A DNA stretch of 64,000 bases from an uncultured Bacteroidota bacterium (GTDB taxonomy: Bacteria; Bacteroidota; Bacteroidia; B-17B0; Aurantibacillaceae), in contig CAITNS010000016.1 of the NCBI GenBank assembly GCA_903893815.1, positions 62,001 through 126,000 of the forward strand, written 5' to 3'. The notes beneath the pieces are model-generated. The model saw only the letters and a program-made list of their open reading frames with translations. It was not told where the DNA came from and made no database searches. Below, piece by piece: positions 48,400 through 59,369 of this stretch (position 1 is the first letter of the stretch; each line of letters opens with the position of its first letter). The position numbers and the translations under genes are program-made.

Positions 48400-50490
48400 A
48401 TGAAAAAATTAACAATCATTTTATTAGTAAGTTTTGCAACGCAAGCTTTTGGAAGTAAAATTTCGGATGCTTACGAGGCACTTTCTATTTTTGATTATTT
48501 TAAAGCAAAACAATTATTTTATAAATCCCTGCCAAAATATCCCTGCGAATCGGCTTTTGGTTTAGCTAACATATATTTTAGAACTGACAATCCTTTTTCA
48601 AATATTGATAGTGCTGCTAAATATATTGCCATTAGTCAAGGTCGGTTTAAAGATACCATCACCTACTCTTTATATCACATTAGCCAAGAAACGATTGGCT
48701 CGCTAGCCATTGTTATTGGAAATAAAGGTTACGAGAAATATAGCAGCCATAATTCTGTTGAGAGTTATAATTATTTTTTATCTCATTTCTATTTTTCGGA
48801 TAGTACTTTGTTACCACAAACGTATTTTAAAAGAGATGGTATGCAACTAAACAAGGCAATAGCTTTACAATCGAGCGAGCAAGTGACTCAATTTTTATTA
48901 CAATATCCTCAAAGTAGTTTATACACAAAAGCCAAGAAATTATTTTACGACTATCAATACAACGAACAAACCCCCGATAAAACGATTCATCAGTATCAGC
49001 TATTTATTAAACAATATCAAAACAATCCCAATGTTGCTTTTGCAGAAAATAATTTATTTAATTTAATTCAGCCACTACATTCAAACGACAGTATCTATAA
49101 CTTCATAAAAAAATACAGTACTTCTGTAACAGCAGAAGCCGCATGGAAATTATTGTATAGTACATCTGTAAAATCATATAGCAAAGAAGAGTTAACCAAT
49201 TTTTTAATAAAATATCCCGATTATCCTTTTAATGAAAGCATCATAAAAGAAATATCTTTAGCGCAAAACATAATATTACCTCTAAAAAATTCAGAAGACA
49301 AATATGGTTTTATTGACACTATAGGTAATTGGGTCATTGCACCTCAATTTGATGACGCCTTTGCATTTAGCGAAGGATTTGCCTCGGTATGCAAAAACGA
49401 TAGCTGCTTTTACATTAACAAAGAAGGTCAGAAAGTTTCTAATCATTATTTTGAAGAAACAGAAAGTTATAAAAACGGTGTAGCTATTGTAAAAAAAGAT
49501 AACCAATACTATTTAATTAATCGTTCGGGGCAATATATTTCTAAAGGATATCAAGATATTAATGAATCCTCAGACAACTTATTTGTGTGTAAATCAAACA
49601 ACATTTATGGTGCTATAAATATAAAAGGAGAAGTTGCCATTCCTTTTACTTATGCTAAACTTGGGAATTTTAAAAACAATTTTGCCTATTATCTTTCTAA
49701 TAAATACGGCTTAGTTGATATTTATAATAATGCTTTGCAAGCTCAATGGGATTGGATTTCGGATGTTGATACCAATTCGATTGTAGTAGTGAAACAAAAA
49801 AATCAATTTGGTTTAATGAACATTTATGAGCAAATTATTTTGCCAGTAGAATATGATTACATCGCTCCAAATCAAAATGAAATATATTTAGTGGTGAAAA
49901 ATAATTTATATGGTTTTTATAATTCAAAAGAAAATTGTTTTGTCACTTCCATTGCTTACGATTACAATCCTGCATTTCCAACAAGCTATTACACAAACGG
50001 AAAATATTTTAGACTAATTCAAGACGATGAAGTTGCTTTAATTGATGCTAATGGCAGATACAGCATTAACTTTGGAACCTATACCAATTTATTTTTCGCC
50101 AAATGCGATATTATACGCATACAAAAAAACAATAAATATGGTTATGTAGATAGGAAACTAAAAGCAGTGACTCCTGTTGAATTTGAAGAAGCTCAAGATT
50201 TTAAAAACGACGTTGCTATTGTCTCTAAAAAAGGAACAAGTCAATTAATTAACATCCAAGGTAAATCCATTTTTACTATTAAAGACGGTCGCGTAGCGGA
50301 CGATTTAAATGGTTTACTATACCGAACATCTTTTAATGAATTAATAGGGCTTATTAATGGCAAAGGTGAAGTATTATTAAATATAGAGTATAATATTATC
50401 GAGCCTATTACTTCTTATTTATTTTATTGCAAAAAAGTGGATGGTATTTTCTTGTATAATTCTAATACAAAGATTTTGAAAAAATTATAA
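48400..50490 (+). CDS. WG-repeat protein
   Basis: Repeats such as KYGFIDTIGNWVIAPQFDDAFAFSEGFASV and NKYGYVDRKLKAVTPVEFEEAQDF. Confidence 0.85.
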   Translation: MKKLTIILLVSFATQAFGSKISDAYEALSIFDYFKAKQLFYKSLPKYPCESAFGLANIYFRTDNPFSNIDSAAKYIAISQGRFKDTITYSLYHISQETIGSLAIVIGNKGYEKYSSHNSVESYNYFLSHFYFSDSTLLPQTYFKRDGMQLNKAIALQSSEQVTQFLLQYPQSSLYTKAKKLFYDYQYNEQTPDKTIHQYQLFIKQYQNNPNVAFAENNLFNLIQPLHSNDSIYNFIKKYSTSVTAEAAWKLLYSTSVKSYSKEELTNFLIKYPDYPFNESIIKEISLAQNIILPLKNSEDKYGFIDTIGNWVIAPQFDDAFAFSEGFASVCKNDSCFYINKEGQKVSNHYFEETESYKNGVAIVKKDNQYYLINRSGQYISKGYQDINESSDNLFVCKSNNIYGAINIKGEVAIPFTYAKLGNFKNNFAYYLSNKYGLVDIYNNALQAQWDWISDVDTNSIVVVKQKNQFGLMNIYEQIILPVEYDYIAPNQNEIYLVVKNNLYGFYNSKENCFVTSIAYDYNPAFPTSYYTNGKYFRLIQDDEVALIDANGRYSINFGTYTNLFFAKCDIIRIQKNNKYGYVDRKLKAVTPVEFEEAQDFKNDVAIVSKKGTSQLINIQGKSIFTIKDGRVADDLNGLLYRTSFNELIGLINGKGEVLLNIEYNIIEPITSYLFYCKKVDGIFLYNSNTKILKKL

Positions 50491-50491
50491 C

Positions 50492-50532
50492 AAACCTGTT
50501 TTAGAGATGCTGAAACAAGTTGAGCATGACGA
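50492..50532. repeat. REP-like intergenic palindromic sequence
   Basis: acctgttttagagatgctgaaacaagttgagcatgacg. Confidence 0.45.
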
Positions 50533-50548
50533 GAGCCAAGTACTAAAA

Positions 50549-53500
50549 TTATTGACTTACAACGGGAAACACCAAGATAAAAGTCGTTCCTAAATTAATA
50601 TCAGTTTCAAAAGAAATAGTTCCATTAAAAGACACTACCGAATTTTTTACCATTGCTAAACCTAAGCCAGTACCTGTGGTTTTAGTAGTGAAATTAGGAA
50701 TGAATAAACGATGTGTTAATTCTTCTGCAATACCACAGCCATTATCTTTTACTTTAATCGTCACATAATTTTTATCACCAAATGCTGTGACTTCAATTTT
50801 TCCTTTTCTGTTTTCAGGAATAGATTGCTCTGCATTTTTTAATAAGTTTGTAAATATTCGCAAACACTGTTCTTTATCTGCCATAATTAATAAAGCATCA
50901 GGAGCATTTAATGAAATTTCACACTCAGTATTTTGCTGAAATAAATTGGTAACACTTTGCAATACATCACAAATATTTACCACTTCTAAATTAGTTGTTG
51001 GTAATTTAGCAAAGTTTGAAAACTCTGTTGCGATATGCGACAAAGTATCAATTTGTTCAATTAACATCTTTGATACTTTATTTACTCTATCGGTTATGTC
51101 GTCGGGGTTTGTTTCCACTACTCGCTGTAAATGCTGAATGTTAAGCTTCATTGGAGTTAATGGATTTTTTATTTCATGCGCTACTTGCTTCGCCATTTCA
51201 CGCCAAGCACTTTCTCTTTCTGATTGAGCTAATAGTTCCGAACTCTTTTCTAACTTAATTAACATATTATTGTACTCTACCACTAAGTTTCCAATTTCAT
51301 CTTTCGATTGCCATTGCAAGGCTTCGTTAAATTTACCAAACTGAATGTTTGAAATTTGCTGTTTAATAATTCTTAATGGTTTCGTTAATAAGTTAGATAC
51401 TAATAAAGCGATAAGTGTAGTAATAGCAAACAGAATAGTGTATATGTTAATGAGTGTTGTTAAATAAGCTGTTAATTCTTTTTCTAAATCTTTTTGTCGC
51501 GCAAAATATGGTAAGTTGATATAGCCTAACAATTTGTCGTTTTTACTATAAAAAGGAATATAAGCCGATAAATAATTAAGAGACCCAATGTTTTCTTTTT
51601 GAGTGTAATTTGCTAAAATACCTCGTGTAAGATTCATATAAGCTGATGGATTCATGAACTTAGAAACTAATCCTTGCTCGTAAATAGCAGGCTGAGAAGT
51701 TGCATACAACATGCCTTTTTTACTAAATAAAGAAATATCACTACCAAATAACTGAGCCAACCGCTTTAAACGAAACGTTGTATTGTCTCTATAATTAGGT
51801 TCTAAAGCATTCTGCTGCCCAACCGTTTGCTGCAACTCTTTTAATACCGATTGTGATTTTAAAACTAAGTCCTTTTCGTTTTTCAACTCAAACTGAGAAG
51901 TTACAACCCACACTGTTCCAATAACCACTGCCGCTAAAGAAAGTACCACAATAGATACCAAGATAAACTGAATTCGGTTATTTAAGGAACTAAATCGTTC
52001 GCTACGCTTGATGACAATTGAGTTAAACCAAACAACCAGTAATACTAACAGTGCAAAGAAAATAAATAAATAAGAGTTAGACGTAAATCGGCCCCATGCT
52101 CCAAAAGCTTTATCGGTAATTACAATCGACACATTATTTTTGATACGATATATAAAGTGTTCATACGAATCGCTTGAAGCTGGGTTAAACATATTGTTTT
52201 TAACAAACAAAGGGTATTGATATTCGCCAAAAGTATTGAGCAACTTATTAGATTCATAAACGGCATACGATATTTGTTTAGATTCTAACTTATTTTCTAA
52301 AGATTTATCTAATAACAAATCCGGGAAAGCACCTAAGTTTACTGCTAGTTTAGGCTCTAATTGGATAAACAAGCGAAATGTTTTATCTGGATTTTTATTA
52401 ACGTCTTCAATATCAATTTTAGCAATGTATCGAATCGATTTTTTATCTTTATCAATAAAATACAAATCATCACAAATAGTTTGCGAGCCTCCTTTTTCAA
52501 TTTGATCTTTAAAATAATCTTCATTTAAATACATCGCATTTAAATGAATAAAAATTGGCGTGCAATCATTTTTAAACAGAGACATCACAATTTCATACCG
52601 CTCAAAATAACCGCTAAAATTTCGCTGCCTTATATTTTGTTCAATTTGTTCATTACTTAATTGTAATTGCGATAATAAATTTTTTAATTGTGCATCCGAT
52701 TTAATGGCACTGCTAATTTTGTTAAATTCATTTTCAGCAATCACATCTTGCCTATCTGTTAAGCCTAATGAAATAGCTTCGTAGGTTTGTTTTTTATTTA
52801 ACTGCTCATATTTACTAAATAAAGTAGATACAATAAATGTAGACATCAATAAAATCAAACCAATATTTATAAAATTGTATGTAGCCTTAAACCGTCTTAA
52901 AAAATAAGAGATTAGCACTAACAATAATGGCCACAAATAATCGAACACATGAAACTGATTTGATTTACTTAACACAAAGACGGTAGCGATGCATATTATT
53001 GAAAAAGAAAATAAGATTCCAACAAAATTTTTGTAATCAATGTACATAGAAATAAATTTATCTAAACACAAGTAAAAAGCAAAAATTAAAAAGCCAACGG
53101 ATAAAATTCCAATTAAACTATAAGCACTAAAATTAAATAACTCATTAATGTTATACGATATAGTAGAGTTATTTACCAAACTAAAAATCAATAATCGAAT
53201 TTGCAAAGAAGACAAAATGATAACAAAAACAAATAATACATCTACCGATAATTGCAAAAAACTATTTTTAATGGAGATGCCTTTTGGTATTTTATAAATT
53301 AAGGTTGATATTAAAAAAATCAAAGCGCTATTAATTAATACATCACCCAAATACGAGAAATAAAATGAAGATGCATTGGCAAAAATTTTAGCGTCATACA
53401 AGCCTCCGTCATAAAAATCAGCAGGAATTTTAAAATAAATCATCAAGGAGCGAATTGCCAAGCAGGCCGAACTAAAAGCAATCACAAATAAAATTTCATT

Positions 53501-54214
53501 TTGAATTTTAGCTTTCAAAAACAAAAATAAAGACCATAAAAACAAAATGCAGGCAATGATATAAATAAAACAAGCGTAAGTATTTGAACTTTTACTTTTA
53601 AATAAGCCATCTTCTCTATAAACTTCAAATAAGGGCGGGCCAAACTTTGACTTAACAGCATGATCCAAATAATTAATAGGCGTAATTAATTTAGTATTTT
53701 CGGGTAACTGAAGCCATTTACTGAAATTATTATTCAAGTATCTATTTTCAAAATCATACTCCGGTTTAATAGAAATGAGCGCAACTAAGGTGTAATTTAA
53801 TTTCTGGTCGGTTTCCTGTTTAATGTATTCGTACCAACCATTGCGCATTTTTATGAGTTGCAAATCTGTTTCGTTGGTATAAGCAAATAAATCTACGGCA
53901 GGTTGGTTATCCGACCAATAACACAAGCTATCATTACTATATACATAAACAGCAATGCCTTCATTTTTATATAAATCTGAAATGATGCCATTGTATTTTA
54001 CAAACAAATCACTTGGTTTGGTATCTTTTAAAGCATTAGATAGCAGATCTAAATGAGATTTGGCAATAACTTCCTTGGCATGAAGTCGCTTTTCGGCAAC
54101 AGCCACTAGCTCCTTAGTTGTGTAATTATTGCTTTGAGATAAAAAATAGGAAAAAACGGCGCATAATAGGCCACAAGAAAAAATAACATATAATTTAAAA
54201 GGGAGCTTTTTCAT
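50549..54214 (-). CDS. Large multi-TM sensor histidine kinase (HAMP-HisKA-HATPase)
   Basis: EMAKQVAHEIKNPLTPMKLNIQHLQ; LLKNAEQSIPENRKG; DNGCGIAEEL; TTGTGLGLAMVKNSV. Confidence 0.93.
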   Translation of the reverse strand: MKKLPFKLYVIFSCGLLCAVFSYFLSQSNNYTTKELVAVAEKRLHAKEVIAKSHLDLLSNALKDTKPSDLFVKYNGIISDLYKNEGIAVYVYSNDSLCYWSDNQPAVDLFAYTNETDLQLIKMRNGWYEYIKQETDQKLNYTLVALISIKPEYDFENRYLNNNFSKWLQLPENTKLITPINYLDHAVKSKFGPPLFEVYREDGLFKSKSSNTYACFIYIIACILFLWSLFLFLKAKIQNEILFVIAFSSACLAIRSLMIYFKIPADFYDGGLYDAKIFANASSFYFSYLGDVLINSALIFLISTLIYKIPKGISIKNSFLQLSVDVLFVFVIILSSLQIRLLIFSLVNNSTISYNINELFNFSAYSLIGILSVGFLIFAFYLCLDKFISMYIDYKNFVGILFSFSIICIATVFVLSKSNQFHVFDYLWPLLLVLISYFLRRFKATYNFINIGLILLMSTFIVSTLFSKYEQLNKKQTYEAISLGLTDRQDVIAENEFNKISSAIKSDAQLKNLLSQLQLSNEQIEQNIRQRNFSGYFERYEIVMSLFKNDCTPIFIHLNAMYLNEDYFKDQIEKGGSQTICDDLYFIDKDKKSIRYIAKIDIEDVNKNPDKTFRLFIQLEPKLAVNLGAFPDLLLDKSLENKLESKQISYAVYESNKLLNTFGEYQYPLFVKNNMFNPASSDSYEHFIYRIKNNVSIVITDKAFGAWGRFTSNSYLFIFFALLVLLVVWFNSIVIKRSERFSSLNNRIQFILVSIVVLSLAAVVIGTVWVVTSQFELKNEKDLVLKSQSVLKELQQTVGQQNALEPNYRDNTTFRLKRLAQLFGSDISLFSKKGMLYATSQPAIYEQGLVSKFMNPSAYMNLTRGILANYTQKENIGSLNYLSAYIPFYSKNDKLLGYINLPYFARQKDLEKELTAYLTTLINIYTILFAITTLIALLVSNLLTKPLRIIKQQISNIQFGKFNEALQWQSKDEIGNLVVEYNNMLIKLEKSSELLAQSERESAWREMAKQVAHEIKNPLTPMKLNIQHLQRVVETNPDDITDRVNKVSKMLIEQIDTLSHIATEFSNFAKLPTTNLEVVNICDVLQSVTNLFQQNTECEISLNAPDALLIMADKEQCLRIFTNLLKNAEQSIPENRKGKIEVTAFGDKNYVTIKVKDNGCGIAEELTHRLFIPNFTTKTTGTGLGLAMVKNSVVSFNGTISFETDINLGTTFILVFPVVSQ

Positions 54215-54238
54215 TTATATCAATACGTCCTATTTTAT

Positions 54239-54370
54239 TTACTGTAAATTGCGTCAGTTCGAGTAAGCGCTGCCTCTTTGCGCTATATCGAGAACTTTAC
54301 TGTTTACTTCTCGATACACATTTGCAAAAGACAGGCAAATGCACTCGAAGTGACATTTTACAGTAATTAA
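54239..54370. repeat. ~125-nt long imperfect inverted repeat in divergent intergenic region
   Basis: Outer arms actgtaaattgcgtcagttcgagt / actcgaagtgacattttacagt; inner arms tgcctctttgcg..tatatcgagaa / ttctcgatacacatttgcaaaagacaggca. Confidence 0.75.
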
Positions 54371-54447
54371 ACACATTTATCTTAGGGCAATTTACTGTTT
54401 TTTAACTAATTTTTTGACTGTAAAAATCATTTTTTTGAAGTTTTAAG

Positions 54448-54455
54448 TATATTTG
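54448..54455 (+). promoter_or_regulatory. Bacteroidota -7 element (TATATTTG) for the TMTC-like gene
   Basis: Exact TAnnTTTG 22 nt before ATG at 54477. Confidence 0.5.
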
Positions 54456-54476
54456 TATGATAACACCTTATTTTTT

Positions 54477-56717
54477 ATGGCTAAACAAACTACGAGTACA
54501 AAACAACCGGTTTTTCAAGAACTGAAAAATACGTTTCATTTTTTCCCGTTTAAAAATCAAGCAGCTCCGTTTATTGTTATTATCCTATTAGGGTTAATTT
54601 TCAATTTAACCTCTTTGCATAACGAGTATGCCTTAGATGATGGTATTATTATTCATCAAAACGACCACGTTATTAAAGGTATAAAAGGTATTAAGGATAT
54701 TATGACCAAAGATGCCTACGAAAGTTTTTACCGTAGAATGAATGCAACCGATCAATTAGCAGGTGGTCGTTACCGTCCGTTATCTGTTGTGAGTTTTGCT
54801 ATTGAGCAAGAATTTATTGGAGCATATCCAAAAGATGGTTTATATCCTCAACGTTGTTGGGATACTAATCAAAATAAAAAAGATGATGTAGAAGAAGATA
54901 TTAATGATGATGGTGTATTTAACGAAGTAGATTGCCAAGTAAAAGGCGCTTCTTTACGTCACTTTGTAAATATCATTACCCTTATTATTGGAGTGATGTT
55001 ATTATTCTTGTTTTTTAGAAATTACATTTTTAAGGACAATCACGATTTAGCCTTTCTAGCAGCCTTAATATTTTTAATGCATCCTATTCACTCCGAGGCC
55101 ATTGCCAATGTAAAAAGTCGGGATGAAATTTTTTCACTCATATTTATTTCCCTAACATTCTTCTTCTCCTTTAAATACATGAAGGATAAAAACACTAAAA
55201 CCTTATTTTGGGCAGCCTTTAACTTTTTATTAGCCCTATTGTCAAAAGAATACGCCGTTGTATTAGTGATGCTAATTCCTATTGCATTTTTTGTTTACGG
55301 AGAAATTGATTTTGATCCAAAAACATTCTTTCAATCAAAAGAGTTTAAACAAGCTTTATCGTTATTTGGAATTTTCTTTGCCTGTGCCTTGCTGATGTTG
55401 TTGGTAAAACGAAACTCCGATATGCACATTCAACCCGGACAAAAAGCAACAACCTCATATTGGATTTTCCCATTTGTGTATTTAGCTATTGGTGTATTTG
55501 TGATTGGTTCTAAAATCAAAACTAAGTTTGCAACCTTAATGAGTTGGCATTTCTTTATCATGTTGTTTTATTTAGGAATGCGTTTGGTAGCCGTTAAATT
55601 AAAACCAGGTGTACCTGATACAGAGATTTTAAATAACCCATACTTATTAGCCTCTCAACATGAGCAATGGGCAACAAAAGTATATGTATTATTAAAATAC
55701 TTTACCTTATGTTGGTTCCCTCACCCATTATCTTCTGATTATTCATTTAACACAATTCAGTTCCGCACCTTTGCAAGTTGGGACACTTTAGTATCATTAG
55801 TATTACACATTGGTTTATTGATAGCAGGCGTAAAATTAGTTTTAAAGAAACATACTTTAGGTTTTGCTATTGCTGTGTACTTTGCCTTTTTATTAATGAT
55901 TGGTAATATTTTAATGGATATTGGTGCTACTATGGGTGAGCGTTTATTATTTCACTCAACCATTGGATTTGTGATTGCTTTTGCATGGTTAATATTAAAA
56001 GGAGTTGACAAAATACCAGGTAACTTAATGGTTAAGCGTAGCGTTTTCTTTTTATTATTAGGAACCATGACTTTCCTTTATGGTTGTAAAACTTGGGAGC
56101 GTAACTGGGATTGGAAAAACGATATTACTTTATTCTTAAAAGATGTAGAAACGGTTCCAAACTCTGTATTAGTATTAGGTAATGCTGGAGCACGTTATAT
56201 TGACTTATCGGATACAAAAAACTTTGTAGCTAAACGCGAGGAATCTTTAGAAAAAGGGATTAAGTATTTAAAACATGCTATTGAGTTGCACCCACGTTAC
56301 GTAAACGGTTATTTAAATTTAGGTTTAGGTAGCTACAAATTAAAACGTGATAGAGACGCTTTATTTTACTGGAAACAAGCAGAAGCGTTGTATCCAAACA
56401 ACCCGTACTTAAAAAATTATTATATCGTCATGTATAATGATTTATTAAATAGAGGTTACCAAAAAGCACAACGTGGCCAACTGGATAGTGCTATTTATGA
56501 ATTAAGAAAAACCATCATCTTAGATAAATTAAACCCAGAAGGTTTTTATAATTTAGGTGGAGCTTATTACCAAAACAAACAATACGATAAAGCAAAAATT
56601 TATTGGGAACAATGTTTAAAATTAAAACCTGACCATGTGCAAGCAAAATCTGGTTTAGCAACCATTGTAACGGTAACGGTGCCAACGCCACCTCAACCGC
56701 AAGGGATAAAAAAATAA
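54477..56717 (+). CDS. TMTC-like GT-C membrane glycosyltransferase with C-terminal TPRs
   Basis: ALDDGIIIHQND; GGRYRPLSVVSFAIEQEF; MHPIHSEAIANVKSRDEIFSLIF; C-terminal TPRs. Confidence 0.88.
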   Translation: MAKQTTSTKQPVFQELKNTFHFFPFKNQAAPFIVIILLGLIFNLTSLHNEYALDDGIIIHQNDHVIKGIKGIKDIMTKDAYESFYRRMNATDQLAGGRYRPLSVVSFAIEQEFIGAYPKDGLYPQRCWDTNQNKKDDVEEDINDDGVFNEVDCQVKGASLRHFVNIITLIIGVMLLFLFFRNYIFKDNHDLAFLAALIFLMHPIHSEAIANVKSRDEIFSLIFISLTFFFSFKYMKDKNTKTLFWAAFNFLLALLSKEYAVVLVMLIPIAFFVYGEIDFDPKTFFQSKEFKQALSLFGIFFACALLMLLVKRNSDMHIQPGQKATTSYWIFPFVYLAIGVFVIGSKIKTKFATLMSWHFFIMLFYLGMRLVAVKLKPGVPDTEILNNPYLLASQHEQWATKVYVLLKYFTLCWFPHPLSSDYSFNTIQFRTFASWDTLVSLVLHIGLLIAGVKLVLKKHTLGFAIAVYFAFLLMIGNILMDIGATMGERLLFHSTIGFVIAFAWLILKGVDKIPGNLMVKRSVFFLLLGTMTFLYGCKTWERNWDWKNDITLFLKDVETVPNSVLVLGNAGARYIDLSDTKNFVAKREESLEKGIKYLKHAIELHPRYVNGYLNLGLGSYKLKRDRDALFYWKQAEALYPNNPYLKNYYIVMYNDLLNRGYQKAQRGQLDSAIYELRKTIILDKLNPEGFYNLGGAYYQNKQYDKAKIYWEQCLKLKPDHVQAKSGLATIVTVTVPTPPQPQGIKK

Positions 56718-56722
56718 ATTAA

Positions 56723-56753
56723 AAAGGGCTACTCAAATGAGTAGCTTTTTTTT
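56723..56753 (+). terminator. Rho-independent terminator
   Basis: aaagggctactca-aa-tgagtagctttttttt. Confidence 0.8.
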
Positions 56754-56893
56754 GGAAATGAATTTAGTATATTTGATTAGTTATAGAAGTAAAAAACCAA
56801 TATAATATTGAAGTTTTTACAATATTACAGGGATAAAATCACTCCTATAAGCAAGTAGCTACAATACGCCAAACAACCTATATTATAAAATAA

Positions 56894-59230
56894 ATGAACC
56901 CAAAATACCTCATACTAATTCTTTGTTACATATTCGTTACAATTGCGCGAGCGCAACAACCGAAAAAAAACTCAAAAGAATATTTGGAACATCTTGTTAA
57001 AGAAAAAGAAAAAACTGCAATAAAAACAAGTGTACAGCCACAAATAGATTCGATTTTGAACATTATTAAAATCACAAAAAATGACACTGGAAAATTAAAG
57101 CTATACGTTAAAATTATTGAGTTGTGTGAATTGAAAGACAATTTAAAATATGCTCAACCAATAATAGATATTGCAGACAAATTATTACCTACTACTAGCG
57201 ACAGCACATATACAAATAAATTGCTGGAATGGCGTGACAACGGCGTTGAATATCAACTTGCATTCTACAATGGCGTTAATGATTTTAAATCTCAAGAGCC
57301 ATTATATTTATCTCATATAAAAGTACTGGAGAAATACAAAGAAAAGAGATATGTGAATTTGATAATACATTTAGGAAATGTGTATGGCTTTCAAGGAGAA
57401 ATGATGAAGCAGTTACAGCTCCTAGAAAATGGTTATGAAACTGTCAGAAAGTGGAATAAAAAAACTCTAATAGCTAGCTTTACATATCAGTTAGCCTTGT
57501 TCTTTGCTCGTAATAATGATACGGCAACAACAAGACAATGGATTGAAAAAAATATAGCCATTGAAAAAGAAATAAATGACAGTATTTTCATAGCACGTAA
57601 TGTGTTTTTAGTGGGAGATTTGTTTCAAATAATTAAATATTATTCTAAAGCCGAACAAAGTTTTATCCAAGCTATTAAACTGTACAAAAAACTAAATGAC
57701 GAAGGGGCTTTAGCTGAAACGTATTTAGAAATGGGAAATTTATTTTCTAACCAAAATGCATGCGATAAAGCTATTACTTGGTACGAACAAAGCGAGCAAT
57801 TAGGTCAAAAAATTGGCAATGGTGGAACTGTGGTGAAAAGTATGATGAAAAGAGGTCGTTGCTATGCCTTGCAAGGAAATTATGAAAAAGCAATAGAAAC
57901 GCACAAATGGATTTGGAATTTAATTGATAAACCAGGAATTGATAATAGTTCATTAATTCTTATCGGGCGACACTTAATTAGAGACTATTTTGAATCAAAG
58001 CAATATGCTAATGCTAAAAAAATATTGGACAGAATTGTAAACTTAAATGCCCCCACAATGGATAAAAAAAACATAGAAAAACTTGCCTACCAATTAGATT
58101 CGGCAATGGGAAATACGAGTGGGGCATTTTTGCATTACCAAAATTATGTACAATTAGAAAAGAAACTCAATAATGCCGAAATAACTAAAGCAGGAGTCCA
58201 ACAAAAATTTAAAAGTGACATAGAAAAACAAAAGACCGAACAAGCCCAAAAAGATGTCGAAGCAAAGTCTGAGAGCGAAAAACAAAAAATGATTTTATAT
58301 TTTGTTTCGGGTTTCCTGCTGTTGATTGCGGTTTTGGCTGTTTTTATTTTCAAAAATTTACGCACGACTCAAAAACAAAAACTAGTTATTGAGGTCAAAG
58401 AAAGATAAACCCAACAGCAAAACAATATTATCATTAAACAAAAGGATATAGTAGAAGAACAGCACAAAGAAATTCTTGACAGTATAAATTATGCTGAGCG
58501 CATACAGCGTACCTTCTTGGCTAGCAAAGATTTGCTAGACGCTAATTTACAAGATTACTTTATTCTCTTTAAACCCAAGGATGTGGTGAGTGGAGATTTT
58601 TATTGGGCAAATAAATTACCTAACGGTAATTTTGCCATAGCTACCGCCGACAGCACAGGACATGGTGTACCCGGTGCAATTATGAGTTTGCTTAATATTA
58701 CCAGTATAGAAAAAGCCATAGAGCAAAATAAATTTTTGCCAAATGAGATTTTAAATCATACTCGCAACACAATTATTGAACGTTTGAAAAAAGACGGAAG
58801 CTCAGAAGGTGGCAAAGACGGAATGGATTGCACTTTGTGTGTTTATGATTTTAAAAACATGAAATTATTTGTTTCATCAGCCCATAATCCTGTATGGATT
58901 ATTCGTAAGCAAAGTAGTCTTGAATTTATTGAAATAAATCCAGACAAAATGCCTGTAGGCAAACACGATAAACAAGATACTTCATTCACCCTAAACGAAG
59001 TTGAATTACAAAAAGGTGATATAATTTATACACTGACTGATGGTTTTCCAGACCAATTTGGAGGTGCAAGAGGCAAAAAATTTATGATAAAACGACTGCG
59101 CGAGTTGATTGTTGAAAATGCCAATTTACCAATGACCGAACAAAAACAATTTTTGGAAAAAACTTTTTCCGATTGGGTTGGCGAATTAGAACAAATTGAC
59201 GACGTAACTGTAATTGGAATAAAAATCTAA
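56894..59230 (+). pseudogene. TPR-SpoIIE (PP2C-type) phosphatase gene interrupted by one in-frame TAA (58406-58408)
   Basis: ORFs 56894..58408 and 58517..59230 share a frame; readthrough gives VIEVKER*TQQQNNIIIKQKDIVEEQHKEILDSINYAERIQRTFLASKDLL then SGDFYWA..DSTGHGVPGAIMS. Confidence 0.85.
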
Positions 59231-59301
59231 AACGCACTAGTTGCTAACAGAATACTGGAAAATAATAGGTAATTTTGCTAGTAATTAAACAAACACAAAT
59301 T

Positions 59302-59344
59302 ATCCATGTTGTTAAATAATCAGAACTAATGATACAACATGGAT
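59302..59344. terminator. Hairpin downstream of the SpoIIE gene
   Basis: atccatgttgt / acaacatggat 11-bp perfect inverted repeat. Confidence 0.5.
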
Positions 59345-59369
59345 TTTCGAAAATTTAAAATTTAATCTA

